A stretch of 64,000 nucleotides of DNA from Nodosilinea nodulosa PCC 7104 (lineage in GTDB: Bacteria > Cyanobacteriota > Cyanobacteriia > Phormidesmidales > Phormidesmidaceae): positions 957,426 through 1,021,425 of the forward strand of contig NZ_JH976537.1 in NCBI RefSeq assembly GCF_000309385.1. Reading direction: 5' to 3'. The notes under the pieces were generated by a model, which searched no databases, was not told the DNA's origin, and saw only the letters and a list, made by a program, of their open reading frames with translations. Both the position numbers and the translations under genes were made by a program. Shown one piece after another: positions 55,804 through 64,000 of the stretch. Numbering within the stretch: position 1 is the stretch's first letter; the number at the start of each line of letters is the position of its first letter.

Positions 55804-56241
55804 GTGAGTCAGCCTACCCCGCCACCCCTGTCTCAGCCTGTGATTTTGGGTTTTGATCCTGGCCGGCAAAAGTGTGGTCTGGCCGTTATGGGGCTGGACC
55901 GAATGCTGTGCTATCAGCAGGTGGTCGCCGCCGATGCGGTGATGGAGGAGATTGCTGCCTTACGCCAGCGGTTCCCGATCTCAATGATTGTGCTGGGCGA
56001 TCAAACCGCCTCCGGGGGCTGGAAAGATAGGCTTGGCCAACTGCCCGATCCGCCGCGCATCATGCTGGTAGATGAGCGATATACCACGCTGGAGGCGCGC
56101 GATCGCTACTGGCAGATGTATCCCCCCAAAGGATTAGCAGGGCTCATGCCGCAGCCATTGCGCAAAATCCCCCGCCCCATCGACGACATTGTGGCCATTT
56201 TGCTGATCGAGCGCTATCTGAGCCGTTTGACAGGGGAATAA
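55804..56241 (+). CDS. YqgF/RuvX-like RNase H-fold nuclease
   Basis: 145 residues from GTG 55804 (VSQPTPPPLSQPVILGFDPG). GFDPGRQKCGLAV carries the first catalytic Asp of the RNase H/RuvC-like fold, DERYTTLEARDRY the second acidic site and IDDIVAILLIERYL the third. Family members process pre-16S rRNA or resolve branched DNA. This is the short, cyanobacterial-type branch, and another more typical yqgF may exist elsewhere (inference). The start is chosen because residues upstream are Pro/Arg-rich filler. A small membrane protein gene follows after 30 nt. Confidence 0.78.
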   Translation: MSQPTPPPLSQPVILGFDPGRQKCGLAVMGLDRMLCYQQVVAADAVMEEIAALRQRFPISMIVLGDQTASGGWKDRLGQLPDPPRIMLVDERYTTLEARDRYWQMYPPKGLAGLMPQPLRKIPRPIDDIVAILLIERYLSRLTGE

Positions 56242-56271
56242 CTGAATACAGCAAGTTTCCACAGGCAGTAT

Positions 56272-56844
56272 ATGGACCCCGAGCAACGGCTAGATTACCT
56301 CTACAGGGAATACGTTCGTCTCAGTGAGCAGGCCGAGAACTACATCAAGAGTGCCTTTGAAGACCTGAGGCTAATGGGCGTGATTGGGGCAACCATAGCG
56401 CTTTGGAAGCCCATCGCAGACATCGTAGTTCTGGTAAATCCAGGTGTCGACTACAGCGGGCTGTTGTTTCTGGGGTTTTTGAGTCTGCTGCTAATTATTT
56501 CTATCATTGGCTTCTGGAACTTGATCAAGCAGTCCTTTATTATCTTTTTTGCCGATAACCTCCAGGGCTACGAAGAGGAGATCAGAAAAACGCTAAATGC
56601 CCTGGAAGATCCCAGGGTTTTTGGCTTGAATCTGGAAAAAGAGGCTAAGCTGCTGAGCAGCTACAGAACCACCTTCGCCGCCTTTTTGGGCTTGTTTGGC
56701 CTGGCAACAACTGTCATTCCTACCCTGATCCTGGCTTCTTTTCAAACCGCATACGCAACTGTTTACTTCACGCTGTCCCTGGTCATCTTCGGCATTTATT
56801 TTCGAGTCCTTAAAAAGTCGACCCGAAAATACCTGAAACGGTAG
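56272..56844 (+). CDS. membrane protein of unknown function
   Basis: 190 residues with four hydrophobic segments arranged as two hairpins (LMGVIGATIALW, LLFLGFLSLLLIISIIGFW; then FAAFLGLFGLATTVIPTLIL, VYFTLSLVIFGIYF). A charged loop lies between (NLQGYEEEIRKTLNALEDPR) and a basic C-terminus (KKSTRKYLKR). No recognised family; the topology recalls SLATT-like/effector-type two-hairpin proteins but no motif proves it. The 30-nt spacing suggests co-transcription with the nuclease gene. Confidence 0.65.
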   Translation: MDPEQRLDYLYREYVRLSEQAENYIKSAFEDLRLMGVIGATIALWKPIADIVVLVNPGVDYSGLLFLGFLSLLLIISIIGFWNLIKQSFIIFFADNLQGYEEEIRKTLNALEDPRVFGLNLEKEAKLLSSYRTTFAAFLGLFGLATTVIPTLILASFQTAYATVYFTLSLVIFGIYFRVLKKSTRKYLKR

Positions 56845-56874
56845 TGGAACGGCCTGTAGCCCTTCAAATCCGCT

Positions 56875-57135
56875 CTACAGCTTTGCCCGGATGGTAAACG
56901 AGTAGTCGCCGCCCGGTTCAAGCTGATAGTCAAAGCGCTCCAGAAAGCGGCTGAGGGGCTCGCAGATCAGCGCTCGGCCCAGCGATGGCTCGACCCTCAG
57001 CTGGCCCTGGCGAAAGCGCCACTGAAACTGCCACTCGTAGGTGCTGGCCCGCACTTCCCCTTCAATGCGGCCCTGGCTCCACGACTGGTGGGTAATGCGA
57101 ACGTAGGCGGTAGTTTCAGATTGGCGACGGGTCAC
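56875..57135 (-). CDS. DUF3146 family protein
   Basis: 86 residues. TTAYVRITHQSWSQGRIEGE, YEWQFQWRFRQGQL, PSLGRALICEPL and DYQLEPGGDYSFTIRA are the conserved blocks of the cyanobacterial DUF3146 family, predicted all-beta. Function unknown. ATG 57135. It converges with the preceding membrane protein gene. Confidence 0.75.
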   Translation of the reverse strand: MTRRQSETTAYVRITHQSWSQGRIEGEVRASTYEWQFQWRFRQGQLRVEPSLGRALICEPLSRFLERFDYQLEPGGDYSFTIRAKL

Positions 57136-57449
57136 AGCGATAAAGGCAAACCAGTAAAAACAGCAGGTGGGCAGTGGGTTGGGCCAGCCCCCACAGGTAC
57201 GATAACCGTAGCGTAGGCCGTGGTCTACCCCAATATTGTGGGCATCGATACGACCAAAGGCCCGAAATGCATGGGATAGCGAAGCAATTCAATCGGGGGC
57301 TGTTTAACCCTAGACGAAAAAACGGTAGCCTAGGGGGAAGGTAAACTGTGATCCCCTCTGGCGTTTTCCTTGGCGTGTTCGGCATCTTAGCGGGTGTAGG
57401 ACGCGTTTTGTTCACCCATCTGCACCGATTGTAAGGTTGGACCCTGCCT
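57136..57449. other. divergent region upstream of nadK
   Basis: 314 bases without a gene. It holds the promoters for the DUF3146 gene and nadK. I see no repeat or RNA gene. Confidence 0.4.
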
Positions 57450-58367
57450 GTGCCCAAGGTTGGCATTATTTACAACGACGTTAAACCTGTGGCCTGTCAG
57501 GCTGCTCTCGAATGGGAGGAGAAGCTGACTCGGCGAGGCTGCACCGTGAGTCTGGCTACGGGTATGGGCGGCATTTTGGGCTATTCTCAGCCCGATCGCC
57601 CGGTTTGTCATACCCCCCTCGGCAGCCTGGTACCGCCTCACTTCAACGAGGACATGAGCTTTGCCGTAGTGCTGGGGGGCGATGGCACCGTGCTCTCGGC
57701 CTTTCGCCAGCTGGCCCCGATTGGGGTGCCCCTGTTAACGGTAAACACTGGCCACATGGGTTTTTTGACCGAAACTTATATGAACCAGCTGCCCCAGGCG
57801 ATCGAGCAGGTGCTAGAAGGCAACTACGAAATTGAAGAGCGGGGCATGATGGCCGTCCGACTCTTCCACCGCAGTGATCTGGTCTGGGAGGCGCTGTGCC
57901 TGAACGAGATGGTGCTGCACCGCGAGCCCCTGACCAGCATGTGCCATTTTGAAGTGGCGATTGGCTGTCACTCGCCAGTGGACATCGCCGCCGATGGCAT
58001 TATTTTGTCAACCCCAACGGGGTCTACGGCCTACTCGCTGTCCGCCGGGGGGCCGGTGATCACGCCGGGAGTAGAGGTCACGCAGCTGATCCCCATTTGC
58101 CCCCACTCGCTCGCCTCGCGGGGGCTGGTGTTCCCCGATCGCGAGCAGGTGACTATTCGCTCGGCCAACCCAGATCCCCTGGTGCTGATTGTGGACGGCA
58201 ATGCGGGCTGCTACGTGATGACCAAAGACGAGGTAAAAACCTGTCGCGCCCCCTACCCGGCCCGGTTTATTCGCCTCAAACCGCCTGAGTTTTTTACGGT
58301 GCTGAGGGAGAAGCTGGGCTGGGGGCTGCCGCACATTGCTAAGCCAACCTCGGTGGAGCTGCCCTGA
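57450..58367 (+). CDS. nadK: NAD+ kinase
   Basis: 305 residues. Phosphorylates NAD+ to NADP+. [13 protein letters not shown] is the GGDG phosphate/metal site, [11 protein letters not shown] and [10 protein letters not shown] are conserved, and [20 protein letters not shown] is the NE/D-type NAD-binding block. GTG start ([14 protein letters not shown]). Cyanobacteria commonly carry two nadK types; this length and the C-terminal [12 protein letters not shown] fit one of them. A GT2 gene follows after a G-rich low-complexity spacer. Confidence 0.94.
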   Translation: MPKVGIIYNDVKPVACQAALEWEEKLTRRGCTVSLATGMGGILGYSQPDRPVCHTPLGSLVPPHFNEDMSFAVVLGGDGTVLSAFRQLAPIGVPLLTVNTGHMGFLTETYMNQLPQAIEQVLEGNYEIEERGMMAVRLFHRSDLVWEALCLNEMVLHREPLTSMCHFEVAIGCHSPVDIAADGIILSTPTGSTAYSLSAGGPVITPGVEVTQLIPICPHSLASRGLVFPDREQVTIRSANPDPLVLIVDGNAGCYVMTKDEVKTCRAPYPARFIRLKPPEFFTVLREKLGWGLPHIAKPTSVELP

Positions 58368-58368
58368 G

Positions 58369-58428
58369 GGGAAGGTGGGGAAGGTGAGGAGATGGGGAAG
58401 GTGGGGAAAGTGGGGGGAGAGGGTGGGA
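58369..58428. repeat. GGGGAAGGTG low-complexity tract
   Basis: Repeated GGGGAAGGT-like units lie between nadK and the GT2 gene. Complement-wise they match the CCATCMCCC-type family. The frame through this tract adds a false MGKVGKVGGEGG N-terminus to the GT2 gene. Confidence 0.65.
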
Positions 58429-58460
58429 ATACTGGTCTGAGTCCTACATCCCCTGCCGCT

Positions 58461-59438
58461 ATGGATTGGCCCACCCTTGCTGTGATCATCCCGACGTACC
58501 AGCGGGAGGCGGTGCTGTGCGACACCCTGCGCAGCGTGCTGGCCCAGGACTACCCGGCCTACCAGGTGGTGGTGGTCGATCAAACCCAGCGCCATGAGCC
58601 GGAAACCCAGCGATCGCTGGAAGCCTGGGCAGAGTCGGGGGCGATCGCCTGGCACCGGGTGCCCTGGGCGAGCCTGCCTGCGGCGCGAAATTTTGGCATT
58701 GAGCGCAGCCGTAGCGACATCGTGATCTTCATTGACGACGATGTGGTGCTGCCCCCCGGCTACCTCTACGCCCACGCCCGCACCTTGATGGAACGGCCCG
58801 AGGTGGGGGCGGTAGCCGGGCGGGTGTTTGACCGCATGAAGCTGGCAGAGCAGAAAGAACTGGAAATCGACTACCTGCCACCAGCGGCCATGGACCCCGG
58901 CATTGCCTGGTATCACCTGGATTTGGTGCACACGACTCAGCCCCAGCAAGTGCTGACGGCGCGGGGCTGCAATATGTCGTTCCGGCGAGAGCTATTCGAT
59001 CGCCACGGGCTGCGGTTTGACGAGCGGTTTTACGGCAGCGCCGTGCGCGAAGAGTCTGACTTTTGCCTGCATATCCGCTCTACCGGCTATATCATCTGGT
59101 ACAACCCCGAGGCCCATCTGGTGCACCTGGGGGAAGAGACGGGCGGCTGCCATGACATTGCGACGCGATCGCTCAACTACCAGATGAACTTTTACCACAA
59201 CCACTTTTTGCTAGCCCTAAAAAACCTCACCCTAAGCCAAAATCTGCGCCTCTACGGGCGGCTCTTCAACTGTCATGTGCTGGGGCGCCCCCCCTGCAAC
59301 AAAGATGGCAATCCGCTAAAAGTGCTCAGTCGGGGGGGATTTTTTGTGGCGGGATGGCTCTACACGGTCTACACCCTGATCACCACAGCGGGCAAACGCG
59401 GACGACTTTATGCGGAGAAGACATCAAAAGCGCTGTAA
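58461..59438 (+). CDS. family 2 glycosyltransferase
   Basis: 325 residues from ATG 58461 (MDWPTLAVIIPTYQREAVLC). GT-A fold: VVVDQTQRHEPET, SLPAARNFGIERSRSDIVIF and the DxD-type IDDDVVLPPGYL. Acceptor-side REESDFCLHIRSTGY has the catalytic-base type ED. A C-terminal segment (GGFFVAGWLYTVYTLI) may anchor the protein in the membrane. Probably used in cell-surface polysaccharide or glycolipid synthesis; the acceptor is unknown. The next gene encodes a giant membrane protein, 93 nt downstream. Confidence 0.88.
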   Translation: MDWPTLAVIIPTYQREAVLCDTLRSVLAQDYPAYQVVVVDQTQRHEPETQRSLEAWAESGAIAWHRVPWASLPAARNFGIERSRSDIVIFIDDDVVLPPGYLYAHARTLMERPEVGAVAGRVFDRMKLAEQKELEIDYLPPAAMDPGIAWYHLDLVHTTQPQQVLTARGCNMSFRRELFDRHGLRFDERFYGSAVREESDFCLHIRSTGYIIWYNPEAHLVHLGEETGGCHDIATRSLNYQMNFYHNHFLLALKNLTLSQNLRLYGRLFNCHVLGRPPCNKDGNPLKVLSRGGFFVAGWLYTVYTLITTAGKRGRLYAEKTSKAL

Positions 59439-59531
59439 TCCTTGTAATCCTTGACGTTAAGAATCTGGGGCTGGGGAATCTGCTCTGCGTGCCAGCCTCC
59501 ATAATCCTAGAAGTTTCCCTAAGGGCAGGCT

Positions 59532-62500
59532 ATGGCTGACGATCGAGACTCCACCATTCGATTACAGCTCGATCTGTCGTCCGACCAGCCGGGGCTGCTG
59601 GAAGGGTTAGACAGCTGGCTGCGCCTGGGGCTGATATCCGAGCGGCAGGTGCAAGAACTTTGCCGGACTCACCTCAGCTGCGACCTGTCGCCAGCGGTGG
59701 CGGCGGTTTCGGAGTCGGAGCTGAGCGGGGTGGTAAATCCCTTTGCTGAAAATCCCTTTGTCGAACCTGAAACGGCGATCGCCGCTGAGGATGCGCCAGG
59801 GCCGGAGCCGGCCGCCGGAGCTGCGCCGATTACCGATTTTATTCCGGCGGATTCGCCACCGCGATCGCGCCGCCCGAGAGCCGCCCGCGATCGCCAAAGC
59901 ACCCCATCGGCTGCCCCTGCCGCGCCCGCTGCGCCGCGATCGCCCTCCCCTAGCAGCCTGTGGCTCAGCCGCCTCATGAGCGAGCTAAGCGTGATCTGGC
60001 TGCTGGGGCTGGGGGTGTTCCTAGTGGTGCTGTCGTCGGCAGTGCTGGCGGCCACCCAGTGGACCCGGTTCAATGCGGCGGGGCAGTACCTGGTGCTGCT
60101 GGCCTACACGCTGGCGTTTTGGGCGGTGGGGCTGTGGTGCCGCCGCAGCGCCAATCTACAGCTGACCGCTAAAACCCTGCAAATGATTACCCTGCTGCTG
60201 GTACCGCTGAACTTTTGGGCCTTAGATGGGCTGGGGGTGTGGCAGGGAGGCGGTTTTGTGGTGGCGGCGATCACGGCAACGGTCCTCACCCTGGCGGCCC
60301 TGCAAGAGCTGCGCCAGCACCAAAGCACTCCCTTGGAGCAGGCCAATGCCCTGGGGCTGGCCTACCTGCACACCGGCTGGGGCCTAGGAGCTGTGCCCAT
60401 TCTGGCGGTCTACGCTGGGGTCGCGGGCAGTGCTGCCGCCACGGTCTACGGTCAGCGGCAGCGAGGGATGTCCTCGGGTCTGCGCTGGCCCACCATCGCC
60501 ATCACCGCAGCCCTGGGGCTCCTGCTGGCGCGAGGGCTCACCGCTGTAGAATCCCAGGAGCTGGGACTATTTGGCCTCGCCTTTGGTCTGTACGGCGCGA
60601 CCTGGGTGGGGCTGGGCCAGCGGCGACTGGTGCCTAAACCAGCGGCAGAGGCAAATCCAGAAGATGCTGCAACGCCGGAATCTCACGGCGATCGCACCGC
60701 TCGGTGGGGCATTGTCGCAGGCAGGGGGCTGCTGTGGTGGGGCTGGCTGATGGCGATCGGCGACTGGCTGGCCCAGGCCTTTGGGGTGAGTTTGCTGGGC
60801 CTGGGGCTGCGCCTTCAGGCCCTGGGCAAGCTGGGCCAGCGGCGCGATCTGCTGATTGCCTACGCGATCGCCGTACAGCTCGCCTTTGTCGGCTGGGAGC
60901 TGCTGCCGGGCTCGCTGCGGCAAACCATCGTCACCCCGCTGGCCAGTTGGGGGCAAATCAGCGGCGGCAGCGACGCGCTGCTGGGAATTTCTCTGTTTCC
61001 CTACGTGGTTGGCATGGTGGCCCTGGGCGACTGGTATCTGCGCCAGGGCAAGCCCAAGCTAGGGCAGTTTAGCGATGGTTTGGCCCTGGGCAGCAATGTC
61101 CTTCTCACCGGCCTGAGTCTGCTCAGCAACCCGGTGCTGGTCGTAAATTTGGTGGCCTCTACCATCACCGCGCTGGTGGTGACCCGGCGGCGATCGCCCC
61201 TGGCCCGCTGGCGCATTGTCGTCACCTACGGCCTGGCCCTGGTGACCACCCTGGTGGCGATCGGCAACCGCTGGCCGGGGCTATCCCTCAATCGCTGGCT
61301 GGTCGTGGTTGTTGTTTTGGCTACGGTTGCCCTGCTGCTCAGCAAAGCGCTGCCCGGGCTGTGGGGCAGCAGCGCCTGGCTCTACGGCGTGGGGCTGTCG
61401 GCGATGACCTATGCCCTGCTGTGGGGATACCTAATTGACGACGGGTTTTCCTTTGAGCTGAGCTGGCTGGGGCTGGTAATTCCGGTGGTGCTGGCGCTGA
61501 TTGGTCGCCATCCGGCCAGCGTGTTAACTACGGGGATTGCTCTGCCCTTTACCCTAGGGCTGCCCTTAACCCGGCTGGTGGGGCTGGGCACCGCCACTGT
61601 GCTGACGGGGGTAAACAGCCGTTTTTACCGACGCCCTGGGGTAGCGTTTTTGGCCGTGGGCTTTGGGCTGGGCTGGGTTTACAGCAGCCTGGAGGATTGG
61701 ATACCGGACCTGCCGCGCTCTTTGGCCGCTTGGGGATTGGTCACCGTGGGGCTGATGGCGGTGCTGTGGGGAATCTGGCGATCGCTGGCTAGAATCAGTC
61801 TCGACCCATCGCCTCTCGCCCATCAGGAAAACTCCGCCCCCCCTGCCCTATCTGCCCTGTATCGGGTGGCCTGCGATCGCTGGGGCCACATCCTCGCCGT
61901 TGGTGTGCTAGTTCTTTCAACGATCGCGATCGCCTGCTATTACCTCGACTGGCGCGAACCCCGACCCCTGATCGTCGCCGTTCTGGCGACCTTTTTGCTG
62001 GCCCTCACCCTGCGCTACTGGGGCGATCTTCGCCCTCTGGCCGTCTACCTCGCGGGCTGGGGGGTAGAACTGCTGGTGTCGGGGATGCTCATCGAGCGCT
62101 ATCCCGAGCCGGTTGCCCTGGCGGTGCCGACCCTGGGCCTGGGGGCGATCGCCCTAGCCTCATCCGCGGCGATCGCCCGTTCCCGCCCAGCCCTCGCTCC
62201 CCCGCTGCACAATCTCACCCTCGCCTACGCCGGGCTGGCCCTGGCCCTGCGGGCCTACACCGCCACCGCCTGGACGGGCTGGCTGGTCGTGGGCGCAGCG
62301 CTGCTCCTTCTGGAAGTAGGCCGACGCATGCAGTCTCCCCCCACCCGCTGGCTGGCGCTGGGCCTGCTGTCGGTGGGCTGGTACGAACTGGTGATTTACC
62401 AGATGCTGCTGGGCTCTGGGGGAGAAACCGCCGATGCGCTGCTGGTGCTGGCCGGGGTGGCGGCGCTAATTATGACCGGGTACCGTCTAATGGCGGGACA

Positions 62501-63512
62501 GATCGATCGCACCCTCGGCATTCCCCAAACCGAGCTGGTCTGGGCCGCCCACCTGCACTGGCTGATCGCCAGTCTGCTGATGCTGGGGGGGGGACTTGGC
62601 CTTGGCTTTGGGCAGGCAACCCTGGGATGGTTGGGACTGGCGATCGCGGCCAGCCTGATCGTTTACGCCCTCAGCCAGGGGCGGTTGGCCAACCCCGACG
62701 CCAGTCAATCCGCCTGGGTCTACGCCGGGCTAGGGGAACTGGTGGGCTGGTTCGCCCTGGGGCGATCGCTCTTTCCAGCGCTAGGATCTCTGGATCCCTG
62801 GTGGGGCGTGGTGGCCTGTGCCGTGGCGGTGCCGGTGTACTGGGTGCCCTGGCCCACCTGGGGCTGGCCCCAGCGGCCCTGGCGGGTGATGGCGGTGGGC
62901 GTTCCCCTGGCGATAACGCTGCTCACGGGCGGATTTGATCACATTCCCACACTCTGGGTACTGACCGGGTTCTACGGCTGGCTGGCCTGGCACAGCGGTA
63001 AAATTCGCGTCTCGTATCTCTCTGTCTTTTGTGCTGCCTGGGCGATCTGGGTCTGGCTAGAGAATCGCTCCATTGACGATAGCCTCGCCTGGGTGCTGCC
63101 CCTGGGTCTGGCCCTGCTCTACATCGCCCGGGTTGACCCAGCGCTGAAACGGCCCGAAGGCAAAGAACAGCGTCACTGGCTACGGGTAATTGCCCTAGGG
63201 CTTATTCTGCTGACGGCCCTAATGACAGAACGGTGGGCCGGGCTGCCGGTAGGGGCCATGGCCTTGGGGGCGATCGCCGCTGGGCTGCTGCTGCGCCTGC
63301 GCGCTCCGCTCTACGTAGGCACGGTGATCTTTGCCCTCAACGCCCTCAATCAGCTGGTGCTGCTCAATTCGGCCTTCCCATTCATCAAGTGGGTGGTGGG
63401 CATCGTCGTGGGCATCGCCCTGATCTGGATTGCCGCCGATGTGGAGCGCCGCCGCGACCAGTGGCTCCAGCTCACCCAGAACTGGGGGCAAGATTTAGAC
63501 GATTGGCAGTAA
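59532..63512 (+). CDS. giant polytopic membrane protein, unknown function
   Basis: 1326 residues. The N-terminal about 130 residues are soluble: a helical pair (LEGLDSWLRLGLISERQVQE) followed by a Pro/Ala/Arg-rich linker. The rest is more than 30 hydrophobic helices, densely packed, e.g. VIWLLGLGVFLVVLSSAVLA, MALGAIAAGLLLRL, with few polar loops. It ends in a short charged tail (ERRRDQWLQLTQNWGQDLDD). The general form, short cytosolic N-domain then very many spans, resembles DUF2157-type cyanobacterial membrane proteins, but I cannot confirm the family. No transport motif recognised. Confidence 0.75.
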   Translation: MADDRDSTIRLQLDLSSDQPGLLEGLDSWLRLGLISERQVQELCRTHLSCDLSPAVAAVSESELSGVVNPFAENPFVEPETAIAAEDAPGPEPAAGAAPITDFIPADSPPRSRRPRAARDRQSTPSAAPAAPAAPRSPSPSSLWLSRLMSELSVIWLLGLGVFLVVLSSAVLAATQWTRFNAAGQYLVLLAYTLAFWAVGLWCRRSANLQLTAKTLQMITLLLVPLNFWALDGLGVWQGGGFVVAAITATVLTLAALQELRQHQSTPLEQANALGLAYLHTGWGLGAVPILAVYAGVAGSAAATVYGQRQRGMSSGLRWPTIAITAALGLLLARGLTAVESQELGLFGLAFGLYGATWVGLGQRRLVPKPAAEANPEDAATPESHGDRTARWGIVAGRGLLWWGWLMAIGDWLAQAFGVSLLGLGLRLQALGKLGQRRDLLIAYAIAVQLAFVGWELLPGSLRQTIVTPLASWGQISGGSDALLGISLFPYVVGMVALGDWYLRQGKPKLGQFSDGLALGSNVLLTGLSLLSNPVLVVNLVASTITALVVTRRRSPLARWRIVVTYGLALVTTLVAIGNRWPGLSLNRWLVVVVVLATVALLLSKALPGLWGSSAWLYGVGLSAMTYALLWGYLIDDGFSFELSWLGLVIPVVLALIGRHPASVLTTGIALPFTLGLPLTRLVGLGTATVLTGVNSRFYRRPGVAFLAVGFGLGWVYSSLEDWIPDLPRSLAAWGLVTVGLMAVLWGIWRSLARISLDPSPLAHQENSAPPALSALYRVACDRWGHILAVGVLVLSTIAIACYYLDWREPRPLIVAVLATFLLALTLRYWGDLRPLAVYLAGWGVELLVSGMLIERYPEPVALAVPTLGLGAIALASSAAIARSRPALAPPLHNLTLAYAGLALALRAYTATAWTGWLVVGAALLLLEVGRRMQSPPTRWLALGLLSVGWYELVIYQMLLGSGGETADALLVLAGVAALIMTGYRLMAGQIDRTLGIPQTELVWAAHLHWLIASLLMLGGGLGLGFGQATLGWLGLAIAASLIVYALSQGRLANPDASQSAWVYAGLGELVGWFALGRSLFPALGSLDPWWGVVACAVAVPVYWVPWPTWGWPQRPWRVMAVGVPLAITLLTGGFDHIPTLWVLTGFYGWLAWHSGKIRVSYLSVFCAAWAIWVWLENRSIDDSLAWVLPLGLALLYIARVDPALKRPEGKEQRHWLRVIALGLILLTALMTERWAGLPVGAMALGAIAAGLLLRLRAPLYVGTVIFALNALNQLVLLNSAFPFIKWVVGIVVGIALIWIAADVERRRDQWLQLTQNWGQDLDDWQ

Positions 63513-63521
63513 GGACAGCCG

Positions 63522-63586
63522 AGAAACCCGGTTTCTGGGCCAAAAACAGAAGTTAATGGTACGTCCCAAAAAGAAACCAGGTTTCT
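63522..63586. repeat. two AGAAACCNGGTTTCT palindromes
   Basis: AGAAACCCGGTTTCT (63522-63536) and AGAAACCAGGTTTCT (63572-63586) are near-identical odd palindromes 50 bp apart between convergent genes. They may act as a terminator pair or be members of a dispersed cyanobacterial repeat. Confidence 0.7.
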
Positions 63587-63598
63587 GTTCCCCCTTAG

Positions 63599-64000
63599 CT
63601 AAGCTCCCACAACTCCAGCCGCTGCCACCGCATCCAGCAAGTCCCGATGGATTTTCTCAGAGCTGCCAATCACCATGCCGGGGCGCAGGTAATCGTTACA
63701 AGTATGCAGCGGCGGCGGCGGCTCGCCCGTAAACGTAGTGACGATATAGCCCATTTCCTGGGCCATAAAGGCCAGGGCCGCGCCGTCGATAAACTGCCCC
63801 CGCGCCAGCACGGCACCGCACAAATCGCCACTGAGCAAGCCGTTGAAGTTGGGAATTTGGGTGGCCTTAGAATAATCGGTTTTGGTGTGATAGACCCGGT
63901 AGCCATTCCCGCAGGGATCGCTTCGCGAAGCGCTCAAATGCGGCACCATTTCGCCCATCTGCCAGCCCAGACAAACAGCTAGCGGAGGACTATCAACGGT
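63599..64000 (-). CDS. inositol monophosphatase-like protein, C-terminal part (cut by window edge)
   Basis: The frame runs open from the edge (TVDSPPLAVCLGWQMGEM...) to the stop at 63599. FNGLLSGDLCGAVLARGQ followed by FIDGAALAFMAQEMGYIV lines up with the C-terminal WDxAA block of IMPase-family phosphatases, with Ile in place of Trp. HTCNDYLRPGMVIGSSE is the trailing segment. The catalytic metal-site motifs lie outside the window, so activity cannot be judged. An ATG at 63958 is internal and not the start. Confidence 0.55.
   Translation of the reverse strand, partial: TVDSPPLAVCLGWQMGEMVPHLSASRSDPCGNGYRVYHTKTDYSKATQIPNFNGLLSGDLCGAVLARGQFIDGAALAFMAQEMGYIVTTFTGEPPPPLHTCNDYLRPGMVIGSSEKIHRDLLDAVAAAGVVGA

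Overview
The window is a gene-dense chromosomal segment of a cyanobacterium. It carries geranylgeranyl reductase (chlP), the Mg-chelatase D subunit (chlD), NDH-1 subunit H (ndhH) and both sulfolipid genes (sqdB, sqdX). The HIP1 palindrome GCGATCGC occurs very often, and many products are cyanobacterial families of unknown function. High G+C and large c-di-GMP/phosphorelay proteins suggest a filamentous Leptolyngbya/Nodosilinea-type organism. That placement is inference; there is no rRNA in the window to confirm it.

Layout. 0-8.2 kb: anmK (cut by the edge), a Trk/Ktr NAD-binding protein, guaB3, an MNT/HEPN pair, chlP, a small unknown gene, peptide deformylase, dnaA and a YdeI-like protein. 8.2-13.7 kb: a two-gene signalling operon, membrane hybrid histidine kinase then REC-PAS-GGDEF-EAL. 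13.6-14.55 kb: a long leader before htpG. 16.8-20.3 kb: an accessory stretch with a HEAT-like protein, an XRE regulator behind two operator-like dyads, a shortened antidote-like gene, nested palindromic repeats, a second MNT/HEPN pair and an MshEN-like protein. 20.4-26.6 kb: glmS, sqdB, sqdX, a 46-residue remnant resembling an Uma2 tail, and a UbiH-type hydroxylase. 26.6-27.8 kb: an AT-richer patch with two tiny genes and a MITE-like element. 27.8-34.4 kb: rsmH, ndhH, a lambda-R-type (GH104) murein enzyme, a secreted repeat protein, an AEC transporter and a PRC-barrel protein. 34.5-36.8 kb: an oxidoreductase-SelD fusion. 37.1-42.5 kb: a second kinase/REC-GGDEF-EAL operon. 42.8-50.6 kb: two unknown or weakly assigned genes, chlD, a class III cyclase with a triplicated C-terminal module, a pentapeptide protein and a DUF389 protein. 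50.6-64 kb: a PRC-barrel protein, smc, a YqgF-type nuclease, NAD kinase, a GT2 glycosyltransferase, a 1326-residue membrane protein and the C-terminal part of an IMPase-like protein.

Functional themes are photosynthetic membrane biogenesis, replication/chromosome upkeep, and second-messenger signalling: two c-di-GMP operons plus one predicted adenylate cyclase.

The best candidates for undescribed biology are the triplicated module fused to the cyclase with a pentapeptide gene 13 nt downstream, the secreted LRQxNLDK repeat protein, the XRE locus with tandem dyads, a set of long loop-less perfect palindromes at convergent gene ends, and a C-rich low-complexity sequence that recurs between genes and apparently inside coding regions. 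No CRISPR array, tRNA, rRNA, insertion sequence or prophage was found.
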